Positions 1 through 5,756 of a stretch of 6,334 nucleotides of DNA are shown piece by piece. Below the pieces are notes generated by a model, which was not told where the DNA came from, ran no database searches, and worked only from the letters and a program-made list of their open reading frames with translations. The DNA is taken from contig JAFSBD010000063.1 of the NCBI GenBank assembly GCA_017442025.1, positions 1-6,334 on the forward strand, given 5' to 3'. A program made the translations under genes and the position numbers. This stretch comes from Clostridia bacterium. Lineage in GTDB: Bacteria > Bacillota > Clostridia > Oscillospirales > QAKW01. Numbering within the stretch: the first letter of the stretch is position 1; each line of letters starts with the position of its first letter.

Positions 1-365
1 TCACGGATTGGATCAACAGAACAGTCTACATGGACGATATTTCCATCCTCAAAGCAACGAACAACATGAACAATGGCGTCGACTTCACGGATATTTCCCA
101 AAAACTTATTGCCAATCCCTTCGCCTTTGGAGGCACCTTTAACAAGCCCCGCAATATCTACAAATTCAATAACAGCAGGAACGACCTTTTTAGAGTGATT
201 GATCTCCGCCAAAACATCCAGACGCTTATCCGGCACGCAAACAACGCCAACATTCGGGTCGATGGTGCAAAAAGGATAGTTTGCCGATTGAGCCTTTGCG
301 TTTGTAATCGCATTAAACAATGTACTTTTGCCGACATTCGGCAACCCAACGATACCAAGTTTCAT
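1..365 (-). CDS. ychF: YchF/OLA1-family P-loop ATPase, N-terminal part (cut by window edge)
   Basis: N-terminal 121 residues of the translation-associated P-loop NTPase YchF; the rest lies beyond base 1. Visible landmarks are the start MKLGIVGLPNVGKSTLFNA with the P-loop at residues 7-14 (GLPNVGKS), the switch segment NYPFCTI at 29-35, the G3-like DIAGL at 70-74, and the family-specific stretch FLGNIREVDAIVHVVRCFED at 88-107. YchF is an Obg-related protein that prefers ATP to GTP and binds ribosomes; the G4 motif that sets this preference is outside the window. The ATG start is preceded by GTGAGG with a 7-nt spacer, and this SD directly follows the TAA stop of the upstream DUF4091 gene (13-bp gap). 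The gene is therefore probably read from the mltG promoter or by read-through. Nothing looks broken. Identification is very secure. Confidence 0.97.
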   Translation of the reverse strand, partial: MKLGIVGLPNVGKSTLFNAITNAKAQSANYPFCTIDPNVGVVCVPDKRLDVLAEINHSKKVVPAVIEFVDIAGLVKGASKGEGIGNKFLGNIREVDAIVHVVRCFEDGNIVHVDCSVDPIR

Positions 366-378
366 TTTATAACCTCAC

Positions 379-1968
379 TTATCTTTTTCTATTATCCAGC
401 CGTTCCGCAAGCTCATAAAGTTTGGCGCGTAAAGCCTGATATTTCTGAGCACTGCAGGAGCATTTTTTCAATGTTAATTTTAAATCCTTATCGATCATAG
501 TCTTTAATCGGTTTACGCTGTATTTTTGCTGCAAGGCGCCGAATATGCGATAATCCTGCATGGCGTAAAGCAATTGCTTCAGCCGCACCGAAGGATAAAC
601 CTCATTTCCGCCTGCATAAACAAGAGCAAGGCTTCCCGAAGGATAGCGATTATCATAATCAAAATCCATCCGCATATCCGCCGCATAGTTAAAGCCCATA
701 TGAAAGAAATTTACAATATCATAGCGATAGCAAAGCGGCCCCAAAGACCTCAAATTCACCGAGGATGATGCGATCAATGGGTTAATGGGATCTTGCGTGG
801 ATTCCACATCAAAACACCCGGAGATCCGCGCAAACGGATCGTCCAGATATTCTTCCATATCGGCAAAGCGAATAATGGGAATTGACACATTATCGGTTTT
901 ATAAAAATCATATCGCACATCATAATCGGCAATGCGATGTTTACGCACGCGATCATAAAGATGGGCGCGCAAGGTGCGATAAAGCTCTTCATCCTTCACC
1001 TGAGGGGAAACCGAAAACTGAAAGGTGATCTGGCCGCGGATCTTCAGTTCATCCAAATGCTTACCCAAATTGAACAAAAACTTCCGCAGAAATACCGCAT
1101 AGTAATTGGAAGTTATTTCCTCGCCCTCGAATAAAACCACCTGCTCACCGTCTTTTTTTGCCAAAAAACGAGCGCCGCGCGGGTTTTCAAAAGATGGAAG
1201 AATGGGAGGAAAAACAAAGCTATCAAAACCGCAACGTTTTGCAATAACGATCCAGCTATCTAAAAGGCCGTAATCAAAGGTATAATCCTTCCCACTAACG
1301 TTGATTCGAACTAACTGTACACTTTCTTTGCGGGGATAGCCCGGATATTCCGGCGTGAAGATGGGCGTCAGCAATTCGTTGATCCCGTTCTTTCTTGCAA
1401 CTGTAAAGTATTTCGCCAAAAGATCCCAATGAACATCCGAATACATCGGAATATTATGATCCATTGCGATGCTGATAGGGTCAACATATTGGCAATGGCC
1501 AAAAAACTGCTTAGCCAACGGTGCTTTTAATACGCGCAGGTCCAATTCAGCGGTTGCACTTTCCTCACCGCATGTGAAGGTTGCGCGGATATGAAAATCT
1601 CCCGAAAGAGGCGGCGTTACGCTCACCCAAATCACCGAAAACTTTTCGCTGATATTAATGGTTTCGCCTCTCTTGAGAGGAACCAAGCAATCGGGCAGTA
1701 ATCCCGGTTGATCCAGCAAATAACCTTCTTTGGGATCCGATTCATAATGAGGCCAAGTTACTGCCACCTGCTTAACAACATAAGGATCAACAAACATCCC
1801 CTCAAAGGTAACAGTACAAGGTGTACTTTTGGCATCATCACGATAAACAACGATCTGATAGCCAAACTCTTCCCCCATCATGATACAATCGGAAGTATAG
1901 GGTATTTCGGTGTTTAGCGTATTTGCTGTTATTTTATCTAAACTGGAATGTTGAATCAGATGGATCAT
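379..1968 (-). CDS. DUF4091 / GH123-like protein, probably cytoplasmic, with apparently degenerate active site
   Basis: 529 residues that fit the DUF4091 family, relatives of GH123 beta-N-acetylgalactosaminidases. Residues about 1-150 look like an all-beta N-terminal domain, including QPGLLPDCLVPL at 87-98 and TPPLSGDFHIRATF at 118-131. The barrel-like middle begins near HWDLLAKYFTVARKNGINEL (180-199) followed by LTPIFTP. The C-terminal DUF4091 part shows FFHMGFNYAA (421-430), YPSGSLALVYAGG (442-454), the YPSVRL motif (458-463) and MQDYRIFGAL (470-479). The tail after 480 is basic. At the position where relatives carry an SDEP-type Asp-Glu dyad, this protein reads FQFSVSPQ (316-323), so the dyad seems absent. 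No signal peptide or membrane segment is visible, unlike many secreted glycosidases. The ATG lies 3 bp after the mltG stop without a good SD, which suggests translational coupling. Substrate unknown; fold-level assignment good, enzymatic activity doubtful. Confidence 0.8.
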   Translation of the reverse strand: MIHLIQHSSLDKITANTLNTEIPYTSDCIMMGEEFGYQIVVYRDDAKSTPCTVTFEGMFVDPYVVKQVAVTWPHYESDPKEGYLLDQPGLLPDCLVPLKRGETINISEKFSVIWVSVTPPLSGDFHIRATFTCGEESATAELDLRVLKAPLAKQFFGHCQYVDPISIAMDHNIPMYSDVHWDLLAKYFTVARKNGINELLTPIFTPEYPGYPRKESVQLVRINVSGKDYTFDYGLLDSWIVIAKRCGFDSFVFPPILPSFENPRGARFLAKKDGEQVVLFEGEEITSNYYAVFLRKFLFNLGKHLDELKIRGQITFQFSVSPQVKDEELYRTLRAHLYDRVRKHRIADYDVRYDFYKTDNVSIPIIRFADMEEYLDDPFARISGCFDVESTQDPINPLIASSSVNLRSLGPLCYRYDIVNFFHMGFNYAADMRMDFDYDNRYPSGSLALVYAGGNEVYPSVRLKQLLYAMQDYRIFGALQQKYSVNRLKTMIDKDLKLTLKKCSCSAQKYQALRAKLYELAERLDNRKR

Positions 1969-1971
1969 TGA

Positions 1972-3045
1972 TCAAGCCCATAATCCTTTACTTTTAAGAT
2001 TGCGGATGATGGAATTATGATCCGCCAAGGTTTTATTGAAATAGAACTTCCCATTTTTGTCGGTAACAAAATAGTAGTATTCGCTTTTCTCGGGTGCTAA
2101 TACCGCTTTAAGAACATCGGTTCCCGGACAATTAGTCGGCCCAATAGGAAGATCGGAACAACGGTAAGTATCATATGCACTTTCCATTGCCGCAGTATAA
2201 TGCGGGAGATCCCGCAAAGATTTACCGTACTTAGTTGTTGGATCCGATTGCAAGCGCGGGTAAATCGGAGAATTCAATCGGTTCCAGAACACACCAGAAA
2301 CCCCTGCCATAGATTCCTTACTGAATGCCTCCGCCTGAACCACCGAACCGAGGGTAACAAACTCATTAAGGGTTAATCCCATCTTTTTAGCATCTGCGAT
2401 CATTTCAGCCGTTACATACTCCGAAAAAGTCTTGAGCATTTTATCAACGATCTCATGAGCTGTTACTGTATCAGCGCGGAATTCATAGGTTGCCGGGAAA
2501 AGATAACCCTCTAATTTATAGCCAATCTTGCTTTGATTTCTTTTCTTTAGTTCGTCCATAAAGGGATAGTTGTAATCATAACTATCCGCTGCTTCTAAAA
2601 ATTCCTTTTCGGTGCAAAGCCCGCTTTTACCAACAATGGCCGCAATCCCACGAACATCCTTTCCTTCAGGAATGATAAACTTAACATAGTTGATGGCTTC
2701 ATCGGGGCTCATCAGTGCTTCACAAAGTTCCTTATAAGACATATTGGCATTGAGATGATAAATCCCGTTATACCAAACAAAGTCCGGATAGTTTTCCTTG
2801 ATATACCCCAAAAACCGCGCCGCAGAACAGACGATCCCATTTTCAGCCAGTTCGACTGCCACTTCGTTTTCAAAATCCGTTTTATCGATTTCCAAGGTAT
2901 AGGGCAGATCTTCTTGTTTTTTGCCGGTCTTATCATAATAATAAGGCAAATACCCCTTAATTTTGGGGATCAAAATAATTGCACCTATAATAAGTGCCAA
3001 GAGCACAGCGGCAAGTATTGAAAAGAAAACAACCTTCTTTTTCAC
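1972..3045 (-). CDS. mltG: Endolytic murein transglycosylase MltG (YceG family)
   Basis: 357 residues from a GTG start. MltG is a membrane-anchored lytic transglycosylase that cleaves nascent peptidoglycan strands near the elongation machinery. A basic N-terminus (MKKK) precedes one hydrophobic anchor at about 5-26. A LysM-like region follows (about 58-125), then the YceG catalytic domain with EGYLFPATY (179-187), SVVQAEAF carrying the catalytic Glu at 239, NRL (255-257), LQSDPTTKY (265-273), LPIGPTNCPG (299-308) and FVTDKNGKFYF leading to DHN (326-344). The catalytic Glu aligns with E218 of E. coli MltG. A longer frame opens at ATG 3066, but GTG 3045 is preferred: it has GAGGTG six bases upstream, and the ATG would lie only a few bases after the predicted transcription start. 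It is first in a unit with the DUF4091 gene and ychF. Confidence 0.95.
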   Translation of the reverse strand: MKKKVVFFSILAAVLLALIIGAIILIPKIKGYLPYYYDKTGKKQEDLPYTLEIDKTDFENEVAVELAENGIVCSAARFLGYIKENYPDFVWYNGIYHLNANMSYKELCEALMSPDEAINYVKFIIPEGKDVRGIAAIVGKSGLCTEKEFLEAADSYDYNYPFMDELKKRNQSKIGYKLEGYLFPATYEFRADTVTAHEIVDKMLKTFSEYVTAEMIADAKKMGLTLNEFVTLGSVVQAEAFSKESMAGVSGVFWNRLNSPIYPRLQSDPTTKYGKSLRDLPHYTAAMESAYDTYRCSDLPIGPTNCPGTDVLKAVLAPEKSEYYYFVTDKNGKFYFNKTLADHNSIIRNLKSKGLWA

Positions 3046-3051
3046 AATAAG

Positions 3052-3057
3052 CACCTC
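3052..3057 (-). promoter_or_regulatory. Ribosome binding site fixing the mltG GTG start
   Basis: GAGGTG on the minus strand with a 6-nt spacer to GTG 3045-3043. The in-frame ATG at 3066-3064 has no SD of its own and lies upstream of this site, so the site decides the start. Confidence 0.8.
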
Positions 3058-3074
3058 ATAAAACATTTTTAAAA

Positions 3075-3103
3075 ATTATAACAAATTCGAGTATAAATTA
3101 CAA
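3075..3103 (-). promoter_or_regulatory. SigmaA-type promoter of mltG
   Basis: Minus strand: -35 TTGTAA (3103-3098, four of six consensus bases), a 17-bp spacer, and a perfect -10 TATAAT (3080-3075). Transcription should start near 3068, giving a leader of a little over 20 nt before the mltG GTG. It lies just downstream of the terminator of the preceding cluster, so it marks an independent transcription unit mltG-DUF4091-ychF. Confidence 0.75.
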
Positions 3104-3114
3104 TAGGTTTCCAT

Positions 3115-3145
3115 AAGAAAAGAGCTGCGTTTTCACGCAGCTCTT
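3115..3145 (-). terminator. Rho-independent terminator after the DUF624 gene
   Basis: A perfect 11-bp stem (AAGAGCTGCGT / ACGCAGCTCTT, 3145-3135 pairing with 3130-3120) with a GAAA tetraloop when read on the minus strand, followed by TTCTTATGG; the tract TTTTCTT includes the last stem bases. It starts 3 bp after the DUF624 stop codon. It ends the spoIIM-xer-DUF624 unit and insulates the mltG promoter. Confidence 0.9.
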
Positions 3146-3148
3146 CGA

Positions 3149-3898
3149 TTAATTTTCGTTTGTTTGGTCGATCTCTTCAAAACCCTCATATTTTTCTTCT
3201 TCCAACCGTTCGCCGGTCTCCGGATCAAAGCCATCGATCATATGTTTTTTGATCAACGGATTGACCATGAAATTGATTAAAAAGCCGCTGAAGGAAAGAT
3301 ATACCGTAATCAGTAAGATAAAAAATACATCGATTCTCAACGCCAGGATCAAGGGTAATCCAACAATAACCACCGTAATCAAAAGGTTGCGTAAGAACCC
3401 TACCCAACAGAAGATAAAGGCATTTTTTAAAAGCTGACCCATGGTCAATCTGAAGGTGATCATCATGTTATAAACATAATACCGCATAAAGGTCCAAACG
3501 GTAAAAGTCAGCAGGATTGCTGCCAGGCAAAGAATCAGCATCACTTTATTTTGCAAACTATAGATACAAAGAAAATCCAAGACCAAAAATCCTGTAACCA
3601 AAAGATCGATCAGGGAATATAAAAAAGCTTGCTTGAAATTCTTTTTAAAGGTCTCGATAAAATCGCCCCATAAAAAGGCGTGTTCCTCACGGGCATAGTT
3701 GCGCAGGATCTTGGTCATGCCTGCCGTTGCCGGCCCGATCGTAACAACCGGGATACAAAACAAAACATAAAGAAGATTGAGTAAAAGTAAATTCCAAAAT
3801 TTTCTGAAATAAACCTGAAAAAACAATACCAAACGGGGTGTTTTTTGATCTTTGGGAACCCCTTTCCCCTCTTTTTGAAAATTATAGAAAAGTCCCAT
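3149..3898 (-). CDS. DUF624 (YesL-like) integral membrane protein
   Basis: 249 residues with the features of the DUF624/YesL family: a soluble N-terminus starting MGLFYNFQKEGKGV, a first membrane span at about 35-54, and the family hallmark GPATAGM at 55-61 followed by a helix with LRNYAREEHAF. Further hydrophobic spans lie at about 91-113, 119-140, 168-187 and 190-212. The C-terminus (about 224-249) is strongly acidic and likely cytoplasmic. Molecular function of the family is not known; members often sit beside carbohydrate uptake or degradation genes (YesL in the B. subtilis yes cluster). ATG 3898 is chosen over the in-frame GTG 3907, because GTG 3907 abuts the SD (AAGGTGG, 3914-3908) with no spacer while the ATG has 9 nt. 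Only one base separates this ATG from the xer stop, so the two genes are probably translationally coupled. Confidence 0.85.
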   Translation of the reverse strand: MGLFYNFQKEGKGVPKDQKTPRLVLFFQVYFRKFWNLLLLNLLYVLFCIPVVTIGPATAGMTKILRNYAREEHAFLWGDFIETFKKNFKQAFLYSLIDLLVTGFLVLDFLCIYSLQNKVMLILCLAAILLTFTVWTFMRYYVYNMMITFRLTMGQLLKNAFIFCWVGFLRNLLITVVIVGLPLILALRIDVFFILLITVYLSFSGFLINFMVNPLIKKHMIDGFDPETGERLEEEKYEGFEEIDQTNEN

Positions 3899-3899
3899 G

Positions 3900-4802
3900 T
3901 TATTCACCCACCTTTACTGCACGGGGATGGCAATTCTCATAAGTGGATAGATACTTGGTTTTCAATAACTTTGTATAAACCCTTGTGGAATTGATCGAAG
4001 AATGACCCATCATGTCTTTGACCATGTTGATATCCGCACCGTTTTCAAGAAGATGCGTCGCAAAAGAATGCCGCAATGTTTTGGGTGTGATATCCTTATC
4101 GATATGCGCCACCGCTGTATAATGTTTCACTAATTTCCAAAAGCCTTGGCGCGTCATAGCTTGTCCGTTGGCATTAAGGAAAAGATTCTGTTCACGCTGA
4201 TTGCTGACGATCTGGGGTCTGCTTTCGTTGATATAATTCCGTAAAGCTTGTACCGCAAGGTTATAAAGTGGAATAATCCGCTCATTTTCTTCATGACGGT
4301 TCATCATCAAATACCCAACATCCAGATTCACATCAGACATCTTAAGGGCAAGCAATTCGCTAACGCGAATCCCGGAGGCATAGAGCACCTCCAGCATTGC
4401 TTTATCGCGAATCCCTTTTACTGTTTGAAGATCGGGCTGCCATAATAGCAGTTCAACCTCATCATTGGAAAGGATCTCAGGAAGCTTAGCCTCACTTTTA
4501 AGGCCTTTAATGCCCATCATGGGGCTGGCTGAAATCATCTTCTTAGAAACAAGATATTTGAAAAAGCACCGCATTGTTGACATCGAACGGGAAATGGTCG
4601 CATCGCTTTTATTCGCTGCTTTTAATGATGCAAAATAGTTTTTCAATGTTTCATCCGAAACATCCTTCCAGCTATGAATCTCATTCTCCTGCAGATAGAT
4701 CATAACCTGGCGGAGATCCCGCTGATAGGAGGCAAGTGTATTGGCGGATGTATTCTTCTTCGTCATCAGATAATTGCAAAAATTCATGTATGTACGCTCC
4801 AC
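3900..4802 (-). CDS. xerD: XerC/XerD-type tyrosine recombinase with altered catalytic residues
   Basis: 300 residues, the normal length for XerC/XerD, which resolve chromosome dimers at dif sites. The N-terminal SAM-like DNA-binding domain (about 3-88) contains the typical NTLASYQRDLRQ. The catalytic domain has Arg146 in ASGIRVSELLAL, Arg244 in TPKTLRHSFATHLLENGAD, His267 in MMGHSS and nucleophile Tyr276 in RVYTKL. Two catalytic positions deviate. Ungapped alignment with E. coli XerD places His170 at the beta-hairpin lysine (K172 in GKGNKER; here RHEENER), and Lys241 replaces the box II histidine (H244). The fold and nucleophile are intact. GTG 4802 follows AGGAGG by 8 nt; TTG 4805 (5 nt) is possible and would add one residue. 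It lies 20 bp after spoIIM, a pairing known from other spore formers, which favours a XerD-like identity. It could instead be a diverged, weakly active paralog. Confidence 0.9.
   Translation of the reverse strand: MERTYMNFCNYLMTKKNTSANTLASYQRDLRQVMIYLQENEIHSWKDVSDETLKNYFASLKAANKSDATISRSMSTMRCFFKYLVSKKMISASPMMGIKGLKSEAKLPEILSNDEVELLLWQPDLQTVKGIRDKAMLEVLYASGIRVSELLALKMSDVNLDVGYLMMNRHEENERIIPLYNLAVQALRNYINESRPQIVSNQREQNLFLNANGQAMTRQGFWKLVKHYTAVAHIDKDITPKTLRHSFATHLLENGADINMVKDMMGHSSINSTRVYTKLLKTKYLSTYENCHPRAVKVGE
3908..3914 (-). promoter_or_regulatory. Ribosome binding site of the DUF624 gene inside the 3' end of the xer gene
   Basis: AAGGTGG within the last codons of the recombinase gene, 9 nt before ATG 3898. 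GTG 3907 is immediately adjacent and therefore an unlikely start. Confidence 0.7.
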
Positions 4803-4810
4803 CAATATTC

Positions 4811-4816
4811 CCTCCT
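4811..4816 (-). promoter_or_regulatory. Strong ribosome binding site of the xer gene
   Basis: Perfect AGGAGG (within AAAGGAGGG) in the 20-bp gap after spoIIM. It is 8 nt from GTG 4802 and 5 nt from TTG 4805, and too far (23 nt) from the first ATG at 4787. Confidence 0.8.
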
Positions 4817-4822
4817 TTCATC

Positions 4823-5410
4823 TTAAAATAATGTTAAAATCAGCGGAACGACCTTCCATTCCCAAAGAGCACCCAGCCCCAGAAGCGGAAGAATCAATAA
4901 AAAACGATAAGTATGGTTCAAAAATGCGCGGTACGATGCCCCGTGCTTTCCCCCGCTTTTCAGCAAATCCATCAATGAAACCGAAAGGCGCGCCGATGAA
5001 TAACAAAGGAAATAACCAAGGAATGTATAAAGCACATTTTGGGCGAAAAAGGCCAGCGTGCCGAAAATCAAGCCACGCACGCCGGAAAGTATAACTACAA
5101 GAGCGGTCAAAAGGCCAATGGAAAACCCTTTATAGAGGGGAAAAAACGGCAGGAGCGGAACCCCTACCATTGTCAGACCCAGAATATAAAGGATTATAAA
5201 AGCAAGCAATTGTTGCAGAAAGGCCGAAAAAAAATTGGCTGCATTTTCAGGGCCAAACAACAACTGTGCTTGCTCCGAAAAATGATTTCGAAGCAAAACT
5301 GCCGCAACCGTTCCGATAAAAACACCGACCAAATAGAGAATCAGATAGAATCGGATCAACGGCAATTGATATTGATAATTTCTTTTCATTTCAGCAAGCA
5401 AATGGCTCAA
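4823..5410 (-). CDS. spoIIM: Stage II sporulation protein M (SpoIIM), TTG start
   Basis: 195 residues from a TTG start. SpoIIM is the polytopic membrane member of the SpoIID-SpoIIM-SpoIIP complex that remodels septal peptidoglycan during engulfment. Hydrophobic segments lie at about 20-41, 65-91, 94-112, 115-137 and 166-193. The family signature LGLTMVGVPLLPFFPLYKGF (78-97), continuing SIGLLTALVV, is clear, as is FAQNVLYTFLGYF (122-134). Length is close to the 214 residues of the B. subtilis protein. The longest frame opens at ATG 5458, but TTG 5410 is preferred because GAGGTG sits exactly six bases before it, and the extra 16 residues are not typical of the family. It is first in a cluster with the recombinase and DUF624 genes. 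In B. subtilis spoIIM is under SigmaE; I could not find a convincing SigmaE promoter here. Confidence 0.92.
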   Translation of the reverse strand: MSHLLAEMKRNYQYQLPLIRFYLILYLVGVFIGTVAAVLLRNHFSEQAQLLFGPENAANFFSAFLQQLLAFIILYILGLTMVGVPLLPFFPLYKGFSIGLLTALVVILSGVRGLIFGTLAFFAQNVLYTFLGYFLCYSSARLSVSLMDLLKSGGKHGASYRAFLNHTYRFLLILPLLGLGALWEWKVVPLILTLF

Positions 5411-5416
5411 TTTTAT

Positions 5417-5422
5417 CACCTC
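5417..5422 (-). promoter_or_regulatory. Ribosome binding site fixing the spoIIM TTG start
   Basis: GAGGTG with a 6-nt spacer to TTG 5410-5408. Site and spacing are the same as for mltG. ATG 5458 lies 36 bases upstream of this site and has no SD in front of it. Confidence 0.75.
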
Positions 5423-5467
5423 AATAATCTCTATGAGGGATTGTCCATCATTATGCAAAAAATTATG

Positions 5468-5508
5468 TAAAGAAATACGCTACCCCAAATCAAAGGGACA
5501 GCGTATTC
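5468..5508 (-). terminator. Probable Rho-independent terminator upstream of spoIIM
   Basis: Minus-strand hairpin: AATACGCTGTCCC pairs with GGGGTAGCGTATT around an 8-nt loop (TTTGATTT). It gives 13 pairs including two internal G-U wobbles, plus a G-U closing pair. It is followed by TCTTTACATAATTTTTT, a broken T tract. The wobbles form only in RNA made from the minus strand (the plus strand would have C-A mismatches), which fixes the orientation. It would stop transcripts coming from yajC/DUF3792 or from a promoter within the spacer. Confidence 0.6.
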
Positions 5509-5543
5509 ATTCTACTCCAAAATCAACCTTAAATCAAGGTGAA

Positions 5544-5570
5544 TTTGACATATTTTCTATTTTTGTCAAA
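5544..5570. repeat. Inverted repeat TTTGACA / TGTCAAA
   Basis: Perfect 7-bp arms at 5544-5550 and 5564-5570 with a 13-bp AT-rich middle. Each arm is one base from the Spo0A box TGTCGAA. There is no -10 at proper spacing for either TTGACA, so an operator is more likely than a promoter. Confidence 0.45.
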
Positions 5571-5579
5571 CCTGCCTAA

Positions 5580-5585
5580 ATTATA
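5580..5585 (-). promoter_or_regulatory. Possible -10 element (TATAAT) in the spacer
   Basis: Perfect TATAAT on the minus strand. At a 17-bp spacing the -35 position reads TTATTA, only three of six consensus bases, so an activator would be needed. The ATTATGTAAA copy at 5585-5594 abuts it. Transcription would start near 5573 and meet the hairpin at 5508-5473. Confidence 0.35.
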
Positions 5586-5632
5586 TTATGTAAACCAAAG
5601 CTTAATAATTATGTAAACTTACACTTTTTGAA

Positions 5633-5639
5633 TTCGACA
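5633..5639 (-). promoter_or_regulatory. Candidate Spo0A (0A) box
   Basis: The minus strand reads TGTCGAA, an exact match to the 0A-box core known from B. subtilis, about 220 bp upstream of the spoIIM start. A seven-base match is weak on its own; its position in the spacer before a sporulation gene makes it worth noting. Confidence 0.35.
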
Positions 5640-5756
5640 CCACAAGATGTAGTTTTTTAATGATTTGAAAATTCAAAATAAAGGATTTATTTTCATGTCA
5701 ATAGCAAAAAATCAAAACATCTCGGTTTCTCTTCGATTTATGCAAAATGCCAATAC

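Larger units (their letters stand above)
5462..5618. repeat. Three copies of the 10-mer ATTATGTAAA
   Basis: Exact copies at 5462-5471, 5585-5594 and 5608-5617, all in the same orientation. The last two extend to 11 matching bases (ending AAAC) and are 23 bp apart, start to start. They may be regulator sites, though the AT-rich context weakens the case. Confidence 0.5.
5411..5756. other. AT-rich gene-free spacer between the DUF3792 gene and spoIIM
   Basis: 346 bp without a credible gene; only very short frames occur on either strand apart from the antisense frame of the DUF3792 gene. Contents, listed separately: a terminator-like hairpin, a perfect TATAAT box, three copies of ATTATGTAAA, a palindromic TTTGACA/TGTCAAA pair and a TGTCGAA box. 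A TTGACA at 5701-5696 (minus) lacks a good -10 at proper spacing. I see no clear terminator directly after the DUF3792 stop, nor a convincing spoIIM promoter. Confidence 0.7.

Noticed and set aside
30..500. Plus-strand open frame of 156 codons across the left end.
   Set aside because: It is antisense to the unmistakable ychF start and the DUF4091 3' end.
2320..2350. MltG active-site motif reads SVVQAEAF, which at first looks like loss of the catalytic Glu (Q in place of the first Glu of E. coli IIEKET).
   Set aside because: The catalytic residue of E. coli MltG is E218, the second Glu of EKE, and this aligns with the Glu that is present (residue 239).
3900..4802. Tyrosine recombinase taken as the integrase of a mobile element.
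   Set aside because: No tRNA, attachment repeats, phage or transfer genes nearby; the protein has Xer length and sits between spoIIM and a membrane protein gene in a regular operon.
4774..5470. Two plus-strand frames (106 and 143 codons) over spoIIM.
   Set aside because: Lysine-, glutamine- and proline-rich translations antisense to the SpoIIM membrane helices; no SD and no recognisable domain.
5408..5490. SigmaE promoter for spoIIM (CATAAT with GCGTATT upstream).
   Set aside because: The spacing is about 18 bp instead of the usual 14-15, and the upstream half lies in the terminator stem.
5490..5512. A six-codon frame (ATG AAT ACG CTG TCC CTT TGA, minus) with a GGAG before it, overlapping the hairpin, suggesting leader-peptide attenuation.
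   Set aside because: Too short, the codons show no bias toward one amino acid, and no alternative antiterminator hairpin is visible.
5545..5573. Perfect TTGACA on both strands as a -35 element.
   Set aside because: Neither strand has a -10 hexamer at 16-18 bp; the palindromic arrangement fits an operator better.
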